Notes under the pieces: generated by a model | The model's input: the letters and a program-made list of their open reading frames with translations, nothing else | Databases searched by the model: none | Told to the model about the DNA's origin: nothing | From: Protula sp. h YS-2021 | Taxonomy: Eukaryota > Annelida > Polychaeta > Sabellida > Serpulidae | Reading direction: 5' to 3' | Assembly: GCA_949752745.1 (NCBI GenBank) | Contig: OX457034.1 | Coordinates: 7,090,904 to 7,154,903 of the forward strand | DNA length: 64,000 bases | Shown here: positions 9,093-17,049 of the stretch, one piece after another | Layout of the letters: the number at the start of each line of letters is the position of its first letter | Position numbering within the stretch: the stretch's first letter is position 1 | Program-made: the position numbers and the translations under genes

Positions 9093-9850
9093 ATTGCTTT
9101 TGGTCGAAAATGTAGTTTACAGATCACCTTTCCAGTTTGAAATGGAACATTATGGCCTGTGTCGTCCTTAATATTCATTTCTATCACGTCAAATTTGGAT
9201 GTGTTTACAGGAACATAATGCGGTTCGCCGTAAGATTTCATGATAATTTCGCCATCATGGCCTTGTATTCCAACAGAACGTAGTAAGGGAACATAATAAT
9301 CACCAACAACTTGTGGTTCACAAATGCTACAATACACATAAAGTGTATAAAATCCCTGTTTCACATCCGCTTTATGTTCAGCTGTACACGTTTCAGTATA
9401 CCATTGATCTGGGATAAATCCTAAAATCTCAGGTAATCCAGCGGAAAATGACACTTCAAAGCCATAATTTAGAAATAGAAACACACGTCGTCTAATCTTA
9501 TCATACTTTATCCGAATAGCTTCTTTAAGATCATCTTTCATAGAATTAGTCGCTTCTTCATTCACTGCCTGGCATATTTCTTGTATGGATCTATAGTAAC
9601 CATAGGGAATATTGATAGTGTCAAGTGTCTCTGTCAGTAGTTGTTGTCGAAACTGAATAGAATAGTCCATGTCATGTCTCATCGTTGTCCATGTATGTGG
9701 ATATTGAATTTCAGCTAAAGCCACTTCATATTTTCCGTTCATATAAATGGTTGGAGGCATACGAATTTGGTAATTCGAAGCCTTGTTGTTGGGATAATAG
9801 TTCATACTAGCATTGCTAGGCAAAATTATGTAAAAACTATTCGACTCCAT
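9089..9850 (-). CDS. Penton-like minor capsid protein (element A)
   Basis: A 253-residue intact protein of the Polinton penton (single jelly-roll) family, expected to form capsid vertices. It opens with SFYIILPSNASMNYYPNN and carries the diagnostic GKYEVALAEIQYPHTW block, then a run of beta-rich segments ending KVICKLHFRP. It lies between the small acylation-candidate gene and the pX-like gene. Its TGA overlaps the next ATG (ATGA). The element B copy (32602-33356) is interrupted, so this is the better copy. Confidence 0.85.
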   Translation of the reverse strand: MESNSFYIILPSNASMNYYPNNKASNYQIRMPPTIYMNGKYEVALAEIQYPHTWTTMRHDMDYSIQFRQQLLTETLDTINIPYGYYRSIQEICQAVNEEATNSMKDDLKEAIRIKYDKIRRRVFLFLNYGFEVSFSAGLPEILGFIPDQWYTETCTAEHKADVKQGFYTLYVYCSICEPQVVGDYYVPLLRSVGIQGHDGEIIMKSYGEPHYVPVNTSKFDVIEMNIKDDTGHNVPFQTGKVICKLHFRPKAI

Positions 9851-9858
9851 GATGGGAA

Positions 9859-10089
9859 CTAAATGGTATAGGTGCGTTGACGTTGTCTATATACTTCACG
9901 ATAGCGCGCGCCATTCGACCAAGTATGCAAAGTCTCATCCTCTTTTACATCATGATGATGATCTACACGGTCTATAACTTCTCCTTCACAACAAGCACTT
10001 GTACATCTTATTTTTACAGGAATAGTTGGTTTATCTTCTTCCCGCCAACAACAACATAACTCTTTCAGCCATGTTAAAAATTTTCCCAT
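9859..10089 (-). CDS. Small Cys-rich protein with N-myristoylation-like start
   Basis: A 76-residue protein starting MGKFLTWLKELCCCW. Gly2 with Thr at the fifth position after Met fits the N-myristoylation consensus, and the adjacent CCC could be palmitoylated. A second Cys pair (SACC) follows. The function is unknown; membrane attachment is inferred. It overlaps the preceding gene by 16 bases in another frame. In element B the equivalent sequence (start MGNFSTWIKELWCCCC) is in frame with the upstream part because of a 2-base difference. Confidence 0.55.
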   Translation of the reverse strand: MGKFLTWLKELCCCWREEDKPTIPVKIRCTSACCEGEVIDRVDHHHDVKEDETLHTWSNGARYREVYRQRQRTYTI

Positions 10090-10621
10090 CCTTCAGGAAA
10101 CTGTCTTTGTTGACGTTGTTTCATTTCTGTTGTAATGTCCTCACGAGTGGTCTTTTTACTAAACGTAGTTTTTGGAATATTAGCATCGACAATTTCCTGG
10201 ATAAACGGATGCCAACCATGTGGTATGACTCGTTCTTTTCTTCTTGTCGCCACCAATGCTTCTTTCATCAAATCAAACATGTTGGAATTTGTGATAATAT
10301 CGCCCGTTTTCAACACAAGTTCATTCTGGTCTGTCCATTTTACACCATGTTTCTTCAGTTCTGCTAAAAGTTGTGTTACTTTTCCATGATAGATAGGTTG
10401 AACACTAGCTTTTCTGGCTTTTCAGGTGATGATGAGGGCTTTTGCCTAGACTGACTTGCTCGTAAATGACGACCAAGAAGTTGAGACATTTCTATAGCCT
10501 TTTCACGTGTTCGTTTCCCACGTAAAAGTGTATTGACTTTTGTTTTAATATCATGTTTCTTTTCTAATAACAGTTTGTATTCATATTCAGGACTGAGAAC
10601 CATTTTCATAGTATGTTTCAT
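10074..10621 (-). pseudogene. Conserved Polinton protein of unknown function, frameshifted
   Basis: The function was not recognised. The start ATG (10621) overlaps the previous stop as ATGA. The N-terminal part (VLSPEYEYKLLLEKKHDIK..., basic, Pro/Ser-rich end) runs to a frameshift at roughly 10385-10420. The rest (LLAELKKHGVKWTDQNEL, TGDIITNSNMFDLMKEAL) continues in another frame. The C-terminal part matches element B from about 32128. The order between ATPase and penton is typical for Polinton-specific genes. Confidence 0.6.
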
Positions 10622-10944
10622 TTTAACAGCAGTTTGGCTAACAAGGGCAATTCAAATTTAGCAATAGCTCCAATGAATCCTCCTTTCTGATTAATCAACT
10701 TCTTTTTTCTTCGAAGGGATATCTTCTTATCTGCTAGAGTACGTAGCGTATGACGTTCACGTTTAAATTCCTTAAACCGTTTTGAGCTTAAGGTTAAATG
10801 TCCTCGCAATATATTCAAACAAATTTCAAACAAGCTTGTTAATTCCTCCTTCGTAGCTTGCTGTAGCAAGGATTTGCGTCGTTTAGGCCCACTGCGTGCA
10901 AGCAAATGAAGAAACGGTTGGTTCGCTCGAATACGTTTAGACAT
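10618..10944 (-). CDS. Conserved small basic Polinton protein (108 aa)
   Basis: An intact 108-residue basic protein of unknown function. Features: a helical middle, a run of RRKKK, then a glycine-rich hydrophobic end (LINQKGGFIGAIAKFELPLL) that could insert in or disrupt membranes. It overlaps the ATPase stop by 8 bases and the next gene by 4 (ATGA). It was lost from element B with the internal deletion. Confidence 0.65.
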   Translation of the reverse strand: MSKRIRANQPFLHLLARSGPKRRKSLLQQATKEELTSLFEICLNILRGHLTLSSKRFKEFKRERHTLRTLADKKISLRRKKKLINQKGGFIGAIAKFELPLLAKLLLK

Positions 10945-11623
10945 CTTGACTGCGAATGGTCAAATGAGTTGGTTCTTGTTCATACACCGCTTTATCAATA
11001 TATACATAATGTGTATCTTTTGGTAAAATGCCTGTACGAATACGTAGTTGATCATTTGTCTTTGGTTTTAAATCAATGAATAAATAACCATGGGGTTTGC
11101 TAGTAGTATCTTGATAGGCTTCTATGAGGAATTGAGATCTTCCAGGATATATTTGCCGCGCCAATGTACCAATCTGTTGACTATCTCTAGGATTTTTAAA
11201 CAGAATGATATAATGTGTATTCAAACTAATATTTCGCATATCTTTCCCATGATGGAATAAATTATGCACAATAAAGATAATGCTTAGATTTTGATGACTG
11301 CTGCCAACACTAAAGAGACGTGTCATTCACTCATCAATATGACATTTGGTCATTAAGTCATCAATGATAAGTAAGTTTGGTTTTTTCGGATTAAAACGCT
11401 CTTCAATGTCATCTGGAATGCCTTGGTAAAATTCCACGCCTTTCATTCCCTTGTACAAAAGCTGATCTGCTGCATAAAGCCATAAAATGCTTTTTGGAGA
11501 GGATTGAATCAACTTTTGTTCTAGAATTTCCTTCACCAGAGACGTTTTGCCACTGCCTGTAGGTCCAGAGACCAAACATGTAAATGGCTGCTTTATTTTT
11601 GAATGTCTGTTTCTTTCACCCAA
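10937..11623 (-). pseudogene. FtsK/HerA-type genome packaging ATPase with in-frame TGA
   Basis: This is the A32-like ATPase that translocates viral DNA into capsids. Walker A is GPTGSGKT, Walker B is LLIIDDLM, and the following strand is LSIIFIVHNLF. The reading frame is continuous except for a single TGA (11327-11329) immediately followed by ATG, 8 codons after Walker B. The stop separates Walker A/B from the sensor region, so the product would be inactive unless read through. The start overlaps the integrase/chromodomain end by 31 bases in another frame. Confidence 0.88.
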
Positions 11624-12696
11624 CTGTTAAACTTGTTTGGCCAACCTAACCACTTGACAAATAATTCTTTCACACCTCCTCGTCTTTTACGTGTTTTCAA
11701 GACTTTTTCTATTCTATAAATAGATTCAATATCTTTGGTCACTTTCTGCAGTTCTTCTTCGTAGAAATGGCCATCAATATCTTCATCTAAAAAGTCTTTC
11801 ACACGATATAAATGTATTCCTTGCTTCTTTCAACGATGTGTGACAATGAAGACTTCTTGCGTCCATTTGATGTGATAATCCCGTTGAAACACGTATTTGA
11901 TGTGAGAAATGCGAACATGATCGCCAATGTTAAATTTGTACTTCTTCTTCTTCTTCGGTTTCAATTTCAGTTTGTCGACATACATATACTTCCACACTTT
12001 TGATTCGTTGTCTTTACGAATCTCGGCTGGAGCATATTTATTAGGAAGAGAACCATGAGGTCTATGGTTGTAATTATACACCAAGTCTGGAAGAATGTCT
12101 AAATAACGGTAAGTTTGATTATGTAGAAAATACCGATACATCATTCCCTTTAGAGTACGAATGACTCTTTCAGCAAAGTTGGCTTTGGTTTCATTCTTTG
12201 TGGTATAAGCATGAATTCCTTCTTTCTTCAAAAATGCTTTTACCCTTCTATTTTTAAATTCTGTTCCTTTATCAGATCTTAGAGTTCGCGGTCTTCGTCG
12301 TGTGCCATGAAAAATCTTTTGGAAAGCTTGTATGACGCTGGTATGTGATTTATTAGGTATTGGCTGTACCCACACATATTTGGAAAACACATCAATGACA
12401 ATGAGTAAAAAGCGTATGTCATCATTATAGGGAGCTATGTTTCCCATATCAGCCAAATCAATATCCCACATATCATCAATACCACGTGTAATGACACGTT
12501 GTCTTTTGAACCTGTATTTTACAGTTTGTAGTAAACTGAAAGCATCTTGATCCTGTAGCCATTTCTTCACTTGTGAATGTGTGACTGGTTGATTATGTTT
12601 TCTTAAGATGTGATACAGTTTGTAAGGACCAGCAAATGCTCCAGGCTGTCCAGGTTTGAAGTAAATATTGGTCAAGTAGTCTTTCCACGTCTACAT
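11593..12696 (-). pseudogene. Retroviral-type integrase with C-terminal chromodomain, two in-frame stops
   Basis: This is the Polinton integrase that inserts the element. From the ATG at 12696 it has an N-terminal region (YFKPGQPGAFAGPYKLYH), then the catalytic core with WDIDLADM (first Asp), RSDKGTEFKN (second Asp) and the ER..RTL..MMYRYF region. A basic C-terminal domain (KLKLKPKKKKKYKFNIGDHV) is followed by a chromodomain (YRIEKVL...FVKWLGWPNKFNSWV). Two stops lie in the same frame: TAG at codon 2 (12691-12693) and TGA at 11830-11832 before the chromodomain. Chromodomains can steer insertion to modified histones. Confidence 0.9.
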
Positions 12697-12786
12697 GATG
12701 AATGAAAAAACGCGTCTGAACAGAACAGCTTTTATTTTATAACTCAACCAACACAACTTAACTAACATCACTTAACTAACATATAT

Positions 12787-13119
12787 TTACAAATCAAGTA
12801 TGGATACAATGGTATGAATAACTGGAGACCATTGGTCTTCAATGAACACTAACCAATGACTGAGTTCATCCAATGTAATAGCATCTACACCATATTTCTC
12901 ACAACGTTGATTTGCGTTCTCTTACACTTTATCTAAATGAATGTAATATTTAGCTTCATTCCAATATGTATAAACACATGCAGCATGACAAGTATGTTCG
13001 TGACACTCTTCATGTTGACAAGCAGGACAGACTAAATATCCAAACTTTTTTACAGCTGATAACATTTCTTCACAATAAGCTTTTTGCACAATATATTGTC
13101 TCAGTGTCATGTCCGCCAT
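12787..13119 (-). pseudogene. Small Cys/His protein (element A) with premature TAA
   Basis: Unknown function. It opens MADMTLRQYIVQKAYCEEML and has a putative zinc-binding cluster CPAC...C..H.C...C, then TYWNEAKYYIHLDKV. A TAA (12922-12924) interrupts the frame where element B has TTA. The same frame then continues with conserved residues (KYGVDAITLDEL...) to a TAA at 12787-12789, 110 codons in all. The counterpart is 31637-31909. Three 37-bp repeats lie just upstream. Confidence 0.6.
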
Positions 13120-13139
13120 TATGCAGTCTTGTGAGATGT

Positions 13140-13250
13140 TGCTCCAGCAATGCAGCACAAGTCTGTCAAGTTATGCTGCTCCGACAATGCAGCACAAGTC
13201 TGTCAAGTTATGCTGCTCCGGCAATGCAGCACAAGTCTGTGAAGTTCAAC
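13140..13250. repeat. 37-bp tandem repeat, three copies
   Basis: Units begin tgctccagcaatgcagcaca and continue agtctgtcaagttatgc, and differ at only a few positions. They sit directly upstream of the small Cys/His gene (ATG at 13119) and so could hold promoter repeats. Element B lacks them. Confidence 0.8.
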
Positions 13251-13325
13251 AAGTTTTTTCCAGTTGTTGTTCACTTCACTTAACACACTTCTCCATGTTT
13301 TACATGTTAAAAACACGTCTGCACA

Positions 13326-13744
13326 TCAAGTCTCACACAACAGTTCTAACAACTTTCCCATAATATTCTGACCAGGATATCCAGATGACACTTGTTTCAC
13401 ACCAGCTCCCCTACAATGATCATACGTTGCTTTAACTAAACTTTGTCTTTACATTCTTTTAACTTTACACCAATACACACTGATTCCATTTGACTTGTAA
13501 AACATCTTGCATTTTACTTCTCTTTACTGGTAAGGACATGGTTTTATCCCTTTAGCAATACGTTTTGCTTCATATCCATTTCCACATGAAACAATGGCTG
13601 AAGCAATATCTTGACGGTGATGAAAAATTGCTTTCTCATATTGATACAACGCTTCACTTGTCCATGTCCATACTTTTCAAGTCGTGTTGGAAACATATTT
13701 GAAAGAACGTCCTTGTGACCGCTAAATAGTACAAGATTCTTCAT
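13326..13744 (-). pseudogene. NADAR-domain protein remnant
   Basis: NADAR proteins hydrolyse ADP-ribose linkages or ADP-ribosylated bases. From 13744 the translation starts LVLFSGHKDVLSNMFP, the NADAR N-terminal signature. After a frameshift near 13650 it gives ALYQYEKAIFHHRQDIASAI and YEAKRIAKGIKP. Further frames give LQVKWNQC, ATYDHCRGAGV and YPGQNIMGKLLELL, matching the order of conserved blocks to the family end (stop 13326-13328). At least three frame changes or stops break it. The block order across frames makes the assignment strong. No copy remains in element B. Confidence 0.7.
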
Positions 13745-13764
13745 GTTGACTTTGTTTCTTTTCT

Positions 13765-13896
13765 TTATTCTGACATGTCGGTTTCTTCCTGTAATAAAAT
13801 ATCTTTTAATATATTTGCTGCCTCTTCTATCATGTTCTTTCTTTGTTTACGTTGAAACCACTCACATAAAACTAAATTTGCTAGTAAGAAAAACAT
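13765..13896 (-). CDS. 43-residue ORF with hydrophobic N-terminus
   Basis: A short open frame lying between two genes of the cluster, with 37-38 bases free on its left and 20 on its right. It begins MFFLLANLVLCEWFQRKQRK, a possible signal anchor followed by a basic stretch, then an acidic amphipathic tail. It has no counterpart in element B, so it is only a candidate. Confidence 0.35.
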   Translation of the reverse strand: MFFLLANLVLCEWFQRKQRKNMIEEAANILKDILLQEETDMSE

Positions 13897-13933
13897 TGTT
13901 ATGTTATCAATTCACTGTGTTGTTACAAAGATG

Positions 13934-14272
13934 TTAAAAGGTTGTTGTTAAAGTTACCTGAAAAAGCTGCTCGGTTTCCTCTTCTTCTTCTTGTAGTTCA
14001 CAACAATCTCTCAAATGATCAACTACGGTGAAATATACTTCCACATCAGTACGAGCAGAATAAAGCGCAGAATCAAAGTCCAAGTCATGATCTTCTATAC
14101 CAATTTTATGACATTCTCCAAGAAATCTTGAATGTAGTTCAATCACATCAAGACTGTGATGTACAACATCCCAAAAAGCGTCCAAATGATAAAGTTGATA
14201 GTCTGGAGTACCACAGCAAGCAAGTTTAGCAATCATCAAGTCAACATAAGCATTTTTAAAACATGCGTCCAT
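13934..14272 (-). CDS. Unknown acidic protein, family-2 paralogue (112 aa)
   Basis: No known domain. It shares a pattern with 14986-15411 and with 31384-31620: D..FK..Y+D...(S/A)KL near the start, a W about residue 35, hydrophobic-x-S-x-FL.EC, then D-D-x-D-A. It ends in a Glu run (QEEEEETEQ). It was probably produced by duplication within the element, downstream of the PC4-like/zinc-ribbon gene. Confidence 0.55.
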   Translation of the reverse strand: MDACFKNAYVDLMIAKLACCGTPDYQLYHLDAFWDVVHHSLDVIELHSRFLGECHKIGIEDHDLDFDSALYSARTDVEVYFTVVDHLRDCCELQEEEEETEQLFQVTLTTTF

Positions 14273-14296
14273 CTTGTTTCAGTGTCTTGTGGGCTT

Positions 14297-14923
14297 TTAC
14301 TTTGCTTCACTGACTTTAAGTACTCCACACTTGCCGCAGAAGTTGTTTGGTTCACACAACTTGCAATTATACTTGTGGCAGTGGCAATGATAATCCTCCA
14401 CATATCCACAAGCACCACAATAGTCACAGGTAAGTCCAAGTTGATTTTGTACGTTCATGTTCTCCAACTGAACTTCAGCCAGCCTTTTCTTGGATAGCTT
14501 TGACACCTTCATCCGACCATCCTTTTGCAGCTTGATGATAGTTTTCTTGTCATGACATTCCTCACATGGTGATAGGGCTGAGTTGATGTTGTCCATCTCC
14601 TGAAGTAGTGTCTCCCATTCACCATCATTCATGTTGATGTAATGCGTGCATTCTTTCCCTTCAAACCGTGATGTGCGCACAAAACTCACATAGCGCATAT
14701 CCAAGTATGAAATGACTTCAAGCCACTTCGTTTGCGTTAAGTATAGTTTGAAGCCAATGTCGCGTAAATTTTTCAAGCTCTGGCACACAATCTTCCACAA
14801 AGATGGTGAATAAGCACACCATCTCTCTCCACGTGTGATGCGTAGAAATGGCCCATATTCTCTATGCTCCACAGTAATGGTTAAGTTGGCACTAATTTTA
14901 AAGCTGCTTGTCTTGTTCTCCAT
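14297..14923 (-). CDS. PC4-like-pattern plus zinc-ribbon protein (element A)
   Basis: A 208-residue protein, intact and closely matching 30701-31321. The N-terminal part shows the small-protein family pattern: FLRITRGERW, YSPSLWKIV, IGFKLYLTQ, RYVSFVRTS, YINMNDGEWETLLQEMD. The C-terminal part is a dense Cys/His cluster (CDYCGACGY...CHCHKYNCKLCE...CGKCG), probably binding two zinc ions. The ATG at 14923 was chosen because the element B copy starts at the same position and similarity begins there. A nucleic-acid-binding role is inferred. Confidence 0.65.
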   Translation of the reverse strand: MENKTSSFKISANLTITVEHREYGPFLRITRGERWCAYSPSLWKIVCQSLKNLRDIGFKLYLTQTKWLEVISYLDMRYVSFVRTSRFEGKECTHYINMNDGEWETLLQEMDNINSALSPCEECHDKKTIIKLQKDGRMKVSKLSKKRLAEVQLENMNVQNQLGLTCDYCGACGYVEDYHCHCHKYNCKLCEPNNFCGKCGVLKVSEAK

Positions 14924-14985
14924 GGCTGCACAATGTACTGATGACTTCACGTCCACTCCCTCCAACTGTCTGCTGAGAAATGACT

Positions 14986-15411
14986 TCACTCTGCTGAGTC
15001 CACTCCCTTTTCAAAGAACTTGCAAACTTTTGAATTCACTTCAACTCGTCCATAGTTGAACCGAACAAGGTCTAATACATTATTTGGAACATCATCATCA
15101 TAATATAGAATAATTCTAGTAGCTATAGCTAACATGAGATCAGTTGCCCAAATTGTATTCGCGTTGATAAATGCTAAATCAATGTCATAAGTTGATAGTA
15201 AATGCAGTTCTTCACATTCATGTAGAAACGAGTGGATGAAACGAACTCTTGGAATAGCCTTGCCAACAGCTTCCCAATGCAGATGCAAATTCTTCACTTG
15301 CAGCATCCAATCCGATTCAAAAGCAGGAAGCTTTGAAAACACATAGTCAATATAGTTCACTTTGAAGACGTCATCCATAGTCATACATCTGTTAAGAAGT
15401 AATGCCGACAT
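14986..15411 (-). CDS. Unknown protein, family-2 paralogue (141 aa)
   Basis: The first gene of the leftward cluster. The function is unknown. Its residues 12-80 align by pattern with 13934-14272 (DDVFKVNYIDYVFSKL; IHSFLHECEELH; DIDLAFINA). A TATAAATAC box lies 25-35 bases upstream. No equivalent was found in element B. Confidence 0.6.
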   Translation of the reverse strand: MSALLLNRCMTMDDVFKVNYIDYVFSKLPAFESDWMLQVKNLHLHWEAVGKAIPRVRFIHSFLHECEELHLLSTYDIDLAFINANTIWATDLMLAIATRIILYYDDDVPNNVLDLVRFNYGRVEVNSKVCKFFEKGVDSAE

Positions 15412-15435
15412 TGTGAAGTATTCTCTCGTTACACA

Positions 15436-15500
15436 TGTATTTATACCACTTCCATATAATCAGATAATGGTGTGTAACTTGTTCAAAATTTGTTATAATT
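15436..15500 (-). promoter_or_regulatory. Promoter of the leftward cluster
   Basis: Read on the minus strand: AAGTTACACACCAT, then GGAAGTGGTATAAATAC and the ATG at 15411. The same AAGTTACACA-spacer-GTGGTATA layout occurs at 611-640, 697-740 and 1461-1490 on the other side of the element, suggesting one shared promoter class. A weaker second copy lies at about 15540-15595. Confidence 0.55.
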
Positions 15501-15926
15501 GCTGAGTCAGCAGAATTTATCACTGGTTAACATGTTTCACTCATGCTTTTATGCTACTTACATGTAATCAAAATATGGTGTGTAACTTGTTCAAACGTGT
15601 TCAAAATTGCTGATTCAGCAGATAGTTGCTTGAATGTCTCGCTTACAGTTGCACTGCTGCACTGCTACACAGCAGAGACATCTAGCGGTGAAGTTAAATG
15701 GTCTGCCAAATGGTATTCATCCGCGAAATAACACTGTAAACTGAATCAAACAGTGAAATTTTCATGTAAATCAGTCAACTATAATGAAAGTTATCACAAT
15801 AAATATGCATACAACACGCTGCGCAAATAGTCTGTGATCATGTTAAAACTAGATATAAAACTGAATCAAACAGTAAAATTTTATACAAATCGACCAAGTA
15901 TAACGAAAGTTTCAATTAAGCAAATA
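15500..15926. other. Non-coding right shoulder of element A
   Basis: No gene was recognised. It holds a promoter-like copy (15540-15595) and a diverged ~117-bp direct repeat (aactgaatcaaacagt... at 15740 and 15855). Confidence 0.5.
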
Positions 15927-16010
15927 ATCAAAGTTTGTTTACAAAGTTTGTTTACAAAGTTTGTTTACAAATCTTGTTTACAAAGTTTGTTTACAAAGTT
16001 TGTTTACAAA
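15927..16010 (-). repeat. 13-bp repeat array, right end of element A
   Basis: About six copies of the reverse complement of the left-end unit (aaagtttgtttac). This is the inverted counterpart of 797-1445 but much shorter. Confidence 0.8.
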
Positions 16011-16393
16011 CATAGTCTGTCCTGGGTGGGGGTCGGTACATAGTATGTCCTAGGGGGGGGGGGTCGGTACATAGTATGTCCTGGGGGGGGGGGTCGGCAC
16101 TTTTTACTATAGGGTCTGTCCCGACTGCCGCCTAGGGTGGGGGGGGGGGGTCGGTACATAGTATGTCCTGGGGGGGGGTCCTCACTTTGGCTATGTCACC
16201 ATGGCTAGGCTTGGCTAGGCTTCGTTTCCATGACTATACCACTGCGTTGCCATGTTTACTTCGTTGCCATGACAACGCCTATGACGTCACTTCCGGTCCA
16301 GACAGTCCAGACGGCACTTCCGCTATGACGTCACTTCCGGTCAAGACAGTATGACGTCACTTCCTGGCGTAGAACCGGCCTTTTCATACTACT
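16010..16393 (-). repeat. Element A right terminal inverted repeat
   Basis: This is the inverse of 329-595, ending ...CATACTACT at 16393. It contains G-tracts with 'gtcggtacatagtatgtcc' blocks and three ETS/CRE composite sites instead of two, so the ends have diverged by small duplications. Confidence 0.85.
16282..16364 (-). promoter_or_regulatory. Three ETS/CRE composite sites in right TIR of A
   Basis: TGACGTCACTTCCGG occurs at 16282-16296 and 16326-16340, and TGACGTCACTTCC at 16352-16364. The last begins at base 30 from the terminus. Confidence 0.6.
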
Positions 16394-16399
16394 GACAAA
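16394..16399. repeat. Target site duplication of element A, right copy
   Basis: GACAAA, identical to 323-328, directly follows the terminal ACT of element A. Confidence 0.92.
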
Positions 16400-16905
16400 C
16401 GATCGACAAAGACGTTCGTGCAAATTGGTGAGTTGCTGTAGGAGCATCTCAGTCCCAAGCCCAATGCGATAGCAGAGAGATACAGATTCTACAACATTCT
16501 ACAAGCGTCAGCAACAGACGGGTGAGTCGGTGACAGATTACGTGCTGTCCTCAAGAAATTGAATGAGCATTGTGAATTTGGCGAGCGTCTGGCAGAACAT
16601 CTCAGAGATCAACTGGTATGTGGTATAAGGAGCGAAAATATCCTGAAAAGATTGTTATCGGAGAAGAATTCGACCTCTCAGAAGGCCAAAGAGATAGCCA
16701 TTTGCCATGGAAATGGCTATGAAGAATGTATCAGAGATCCAAATAGCATCGGCAAGTGTTAACAAGTTGCTTCAGGTGTGGTAGGGATGGCAGTGGTCCC
16801 GAGGATTGCCGTTTTAAGGACGAGAAATGCCACAACTCCGACATGAAAGGCCACATTAAGAGAAGATGCAAGGTGAAGAAATCCAGTGAGCCATCTTCTG
16901 AAGGC
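16394..16905 (+). pseudogene. Ty3/Gypsy gag, 3' part with zinc knuckle
   Basis: This continues the Gag interrupted at 328. The next residues are TKTFVQIGELL, HLSPKPNAIAERYRF, LNEHCEFGERLAEHLRDQLV and CGIRSENILKRLLSE, the classic Gypsy capsid C-terminal order. Nucleocapsid-like CFRCG...C...KCHN...H...C fingers follow (16756-16880). Stops and frame changes are present. Confidence 0.8.
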
Positions 16906-17049
16906 CAAAACACCGGAACAGACCAGTTTAAGAAGCGAAAACCAAAGAAGAAAGTTTTCTATGCTGACGACGATCAAGTGACCACTGAAAGTGAAGCACT
17001 TCCTGTTCAAATCTCGGCTATACGGATGTGCATCCATTGCGATCTGTCC

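Larger units (their letters stand above)
329..16393. mobile_element. Polinton/Maverick (adintovirus-like) element A
   Basis: This is a 16,065-bp element bounded by imperfect terminal inverted repeats that start AGTAGTATG, with 6-bp direct target duplications. It carries the diagnostic gene set: protein-primed DNA polymerase B, retroviral-type integrase with chromodomain, FtsK/HerA-type packaging ATPase, adenain-type protease, major capsid, penton-like minor capsid and pX-like core protein. Polymerase-side genes read rightward and capsid/integration genes read leftward, converging near 6.87 kb. Several genes carry stops or frameshifts, so this copy is inactive on its own. It sits inside a Gypsy gag gene. 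Confidence 0.95.

Noticed and set aside
5541..11832. Alternative genetic code with TGA as Trp
   Set aside because: TGG is used for Trp in the same genes. Only one of the TGA sites matches a Trp in the sister copy, another matches Arg (CGA), and normal TGA stops end other genes (for example 35087 and 9089). Decay explains all cases.
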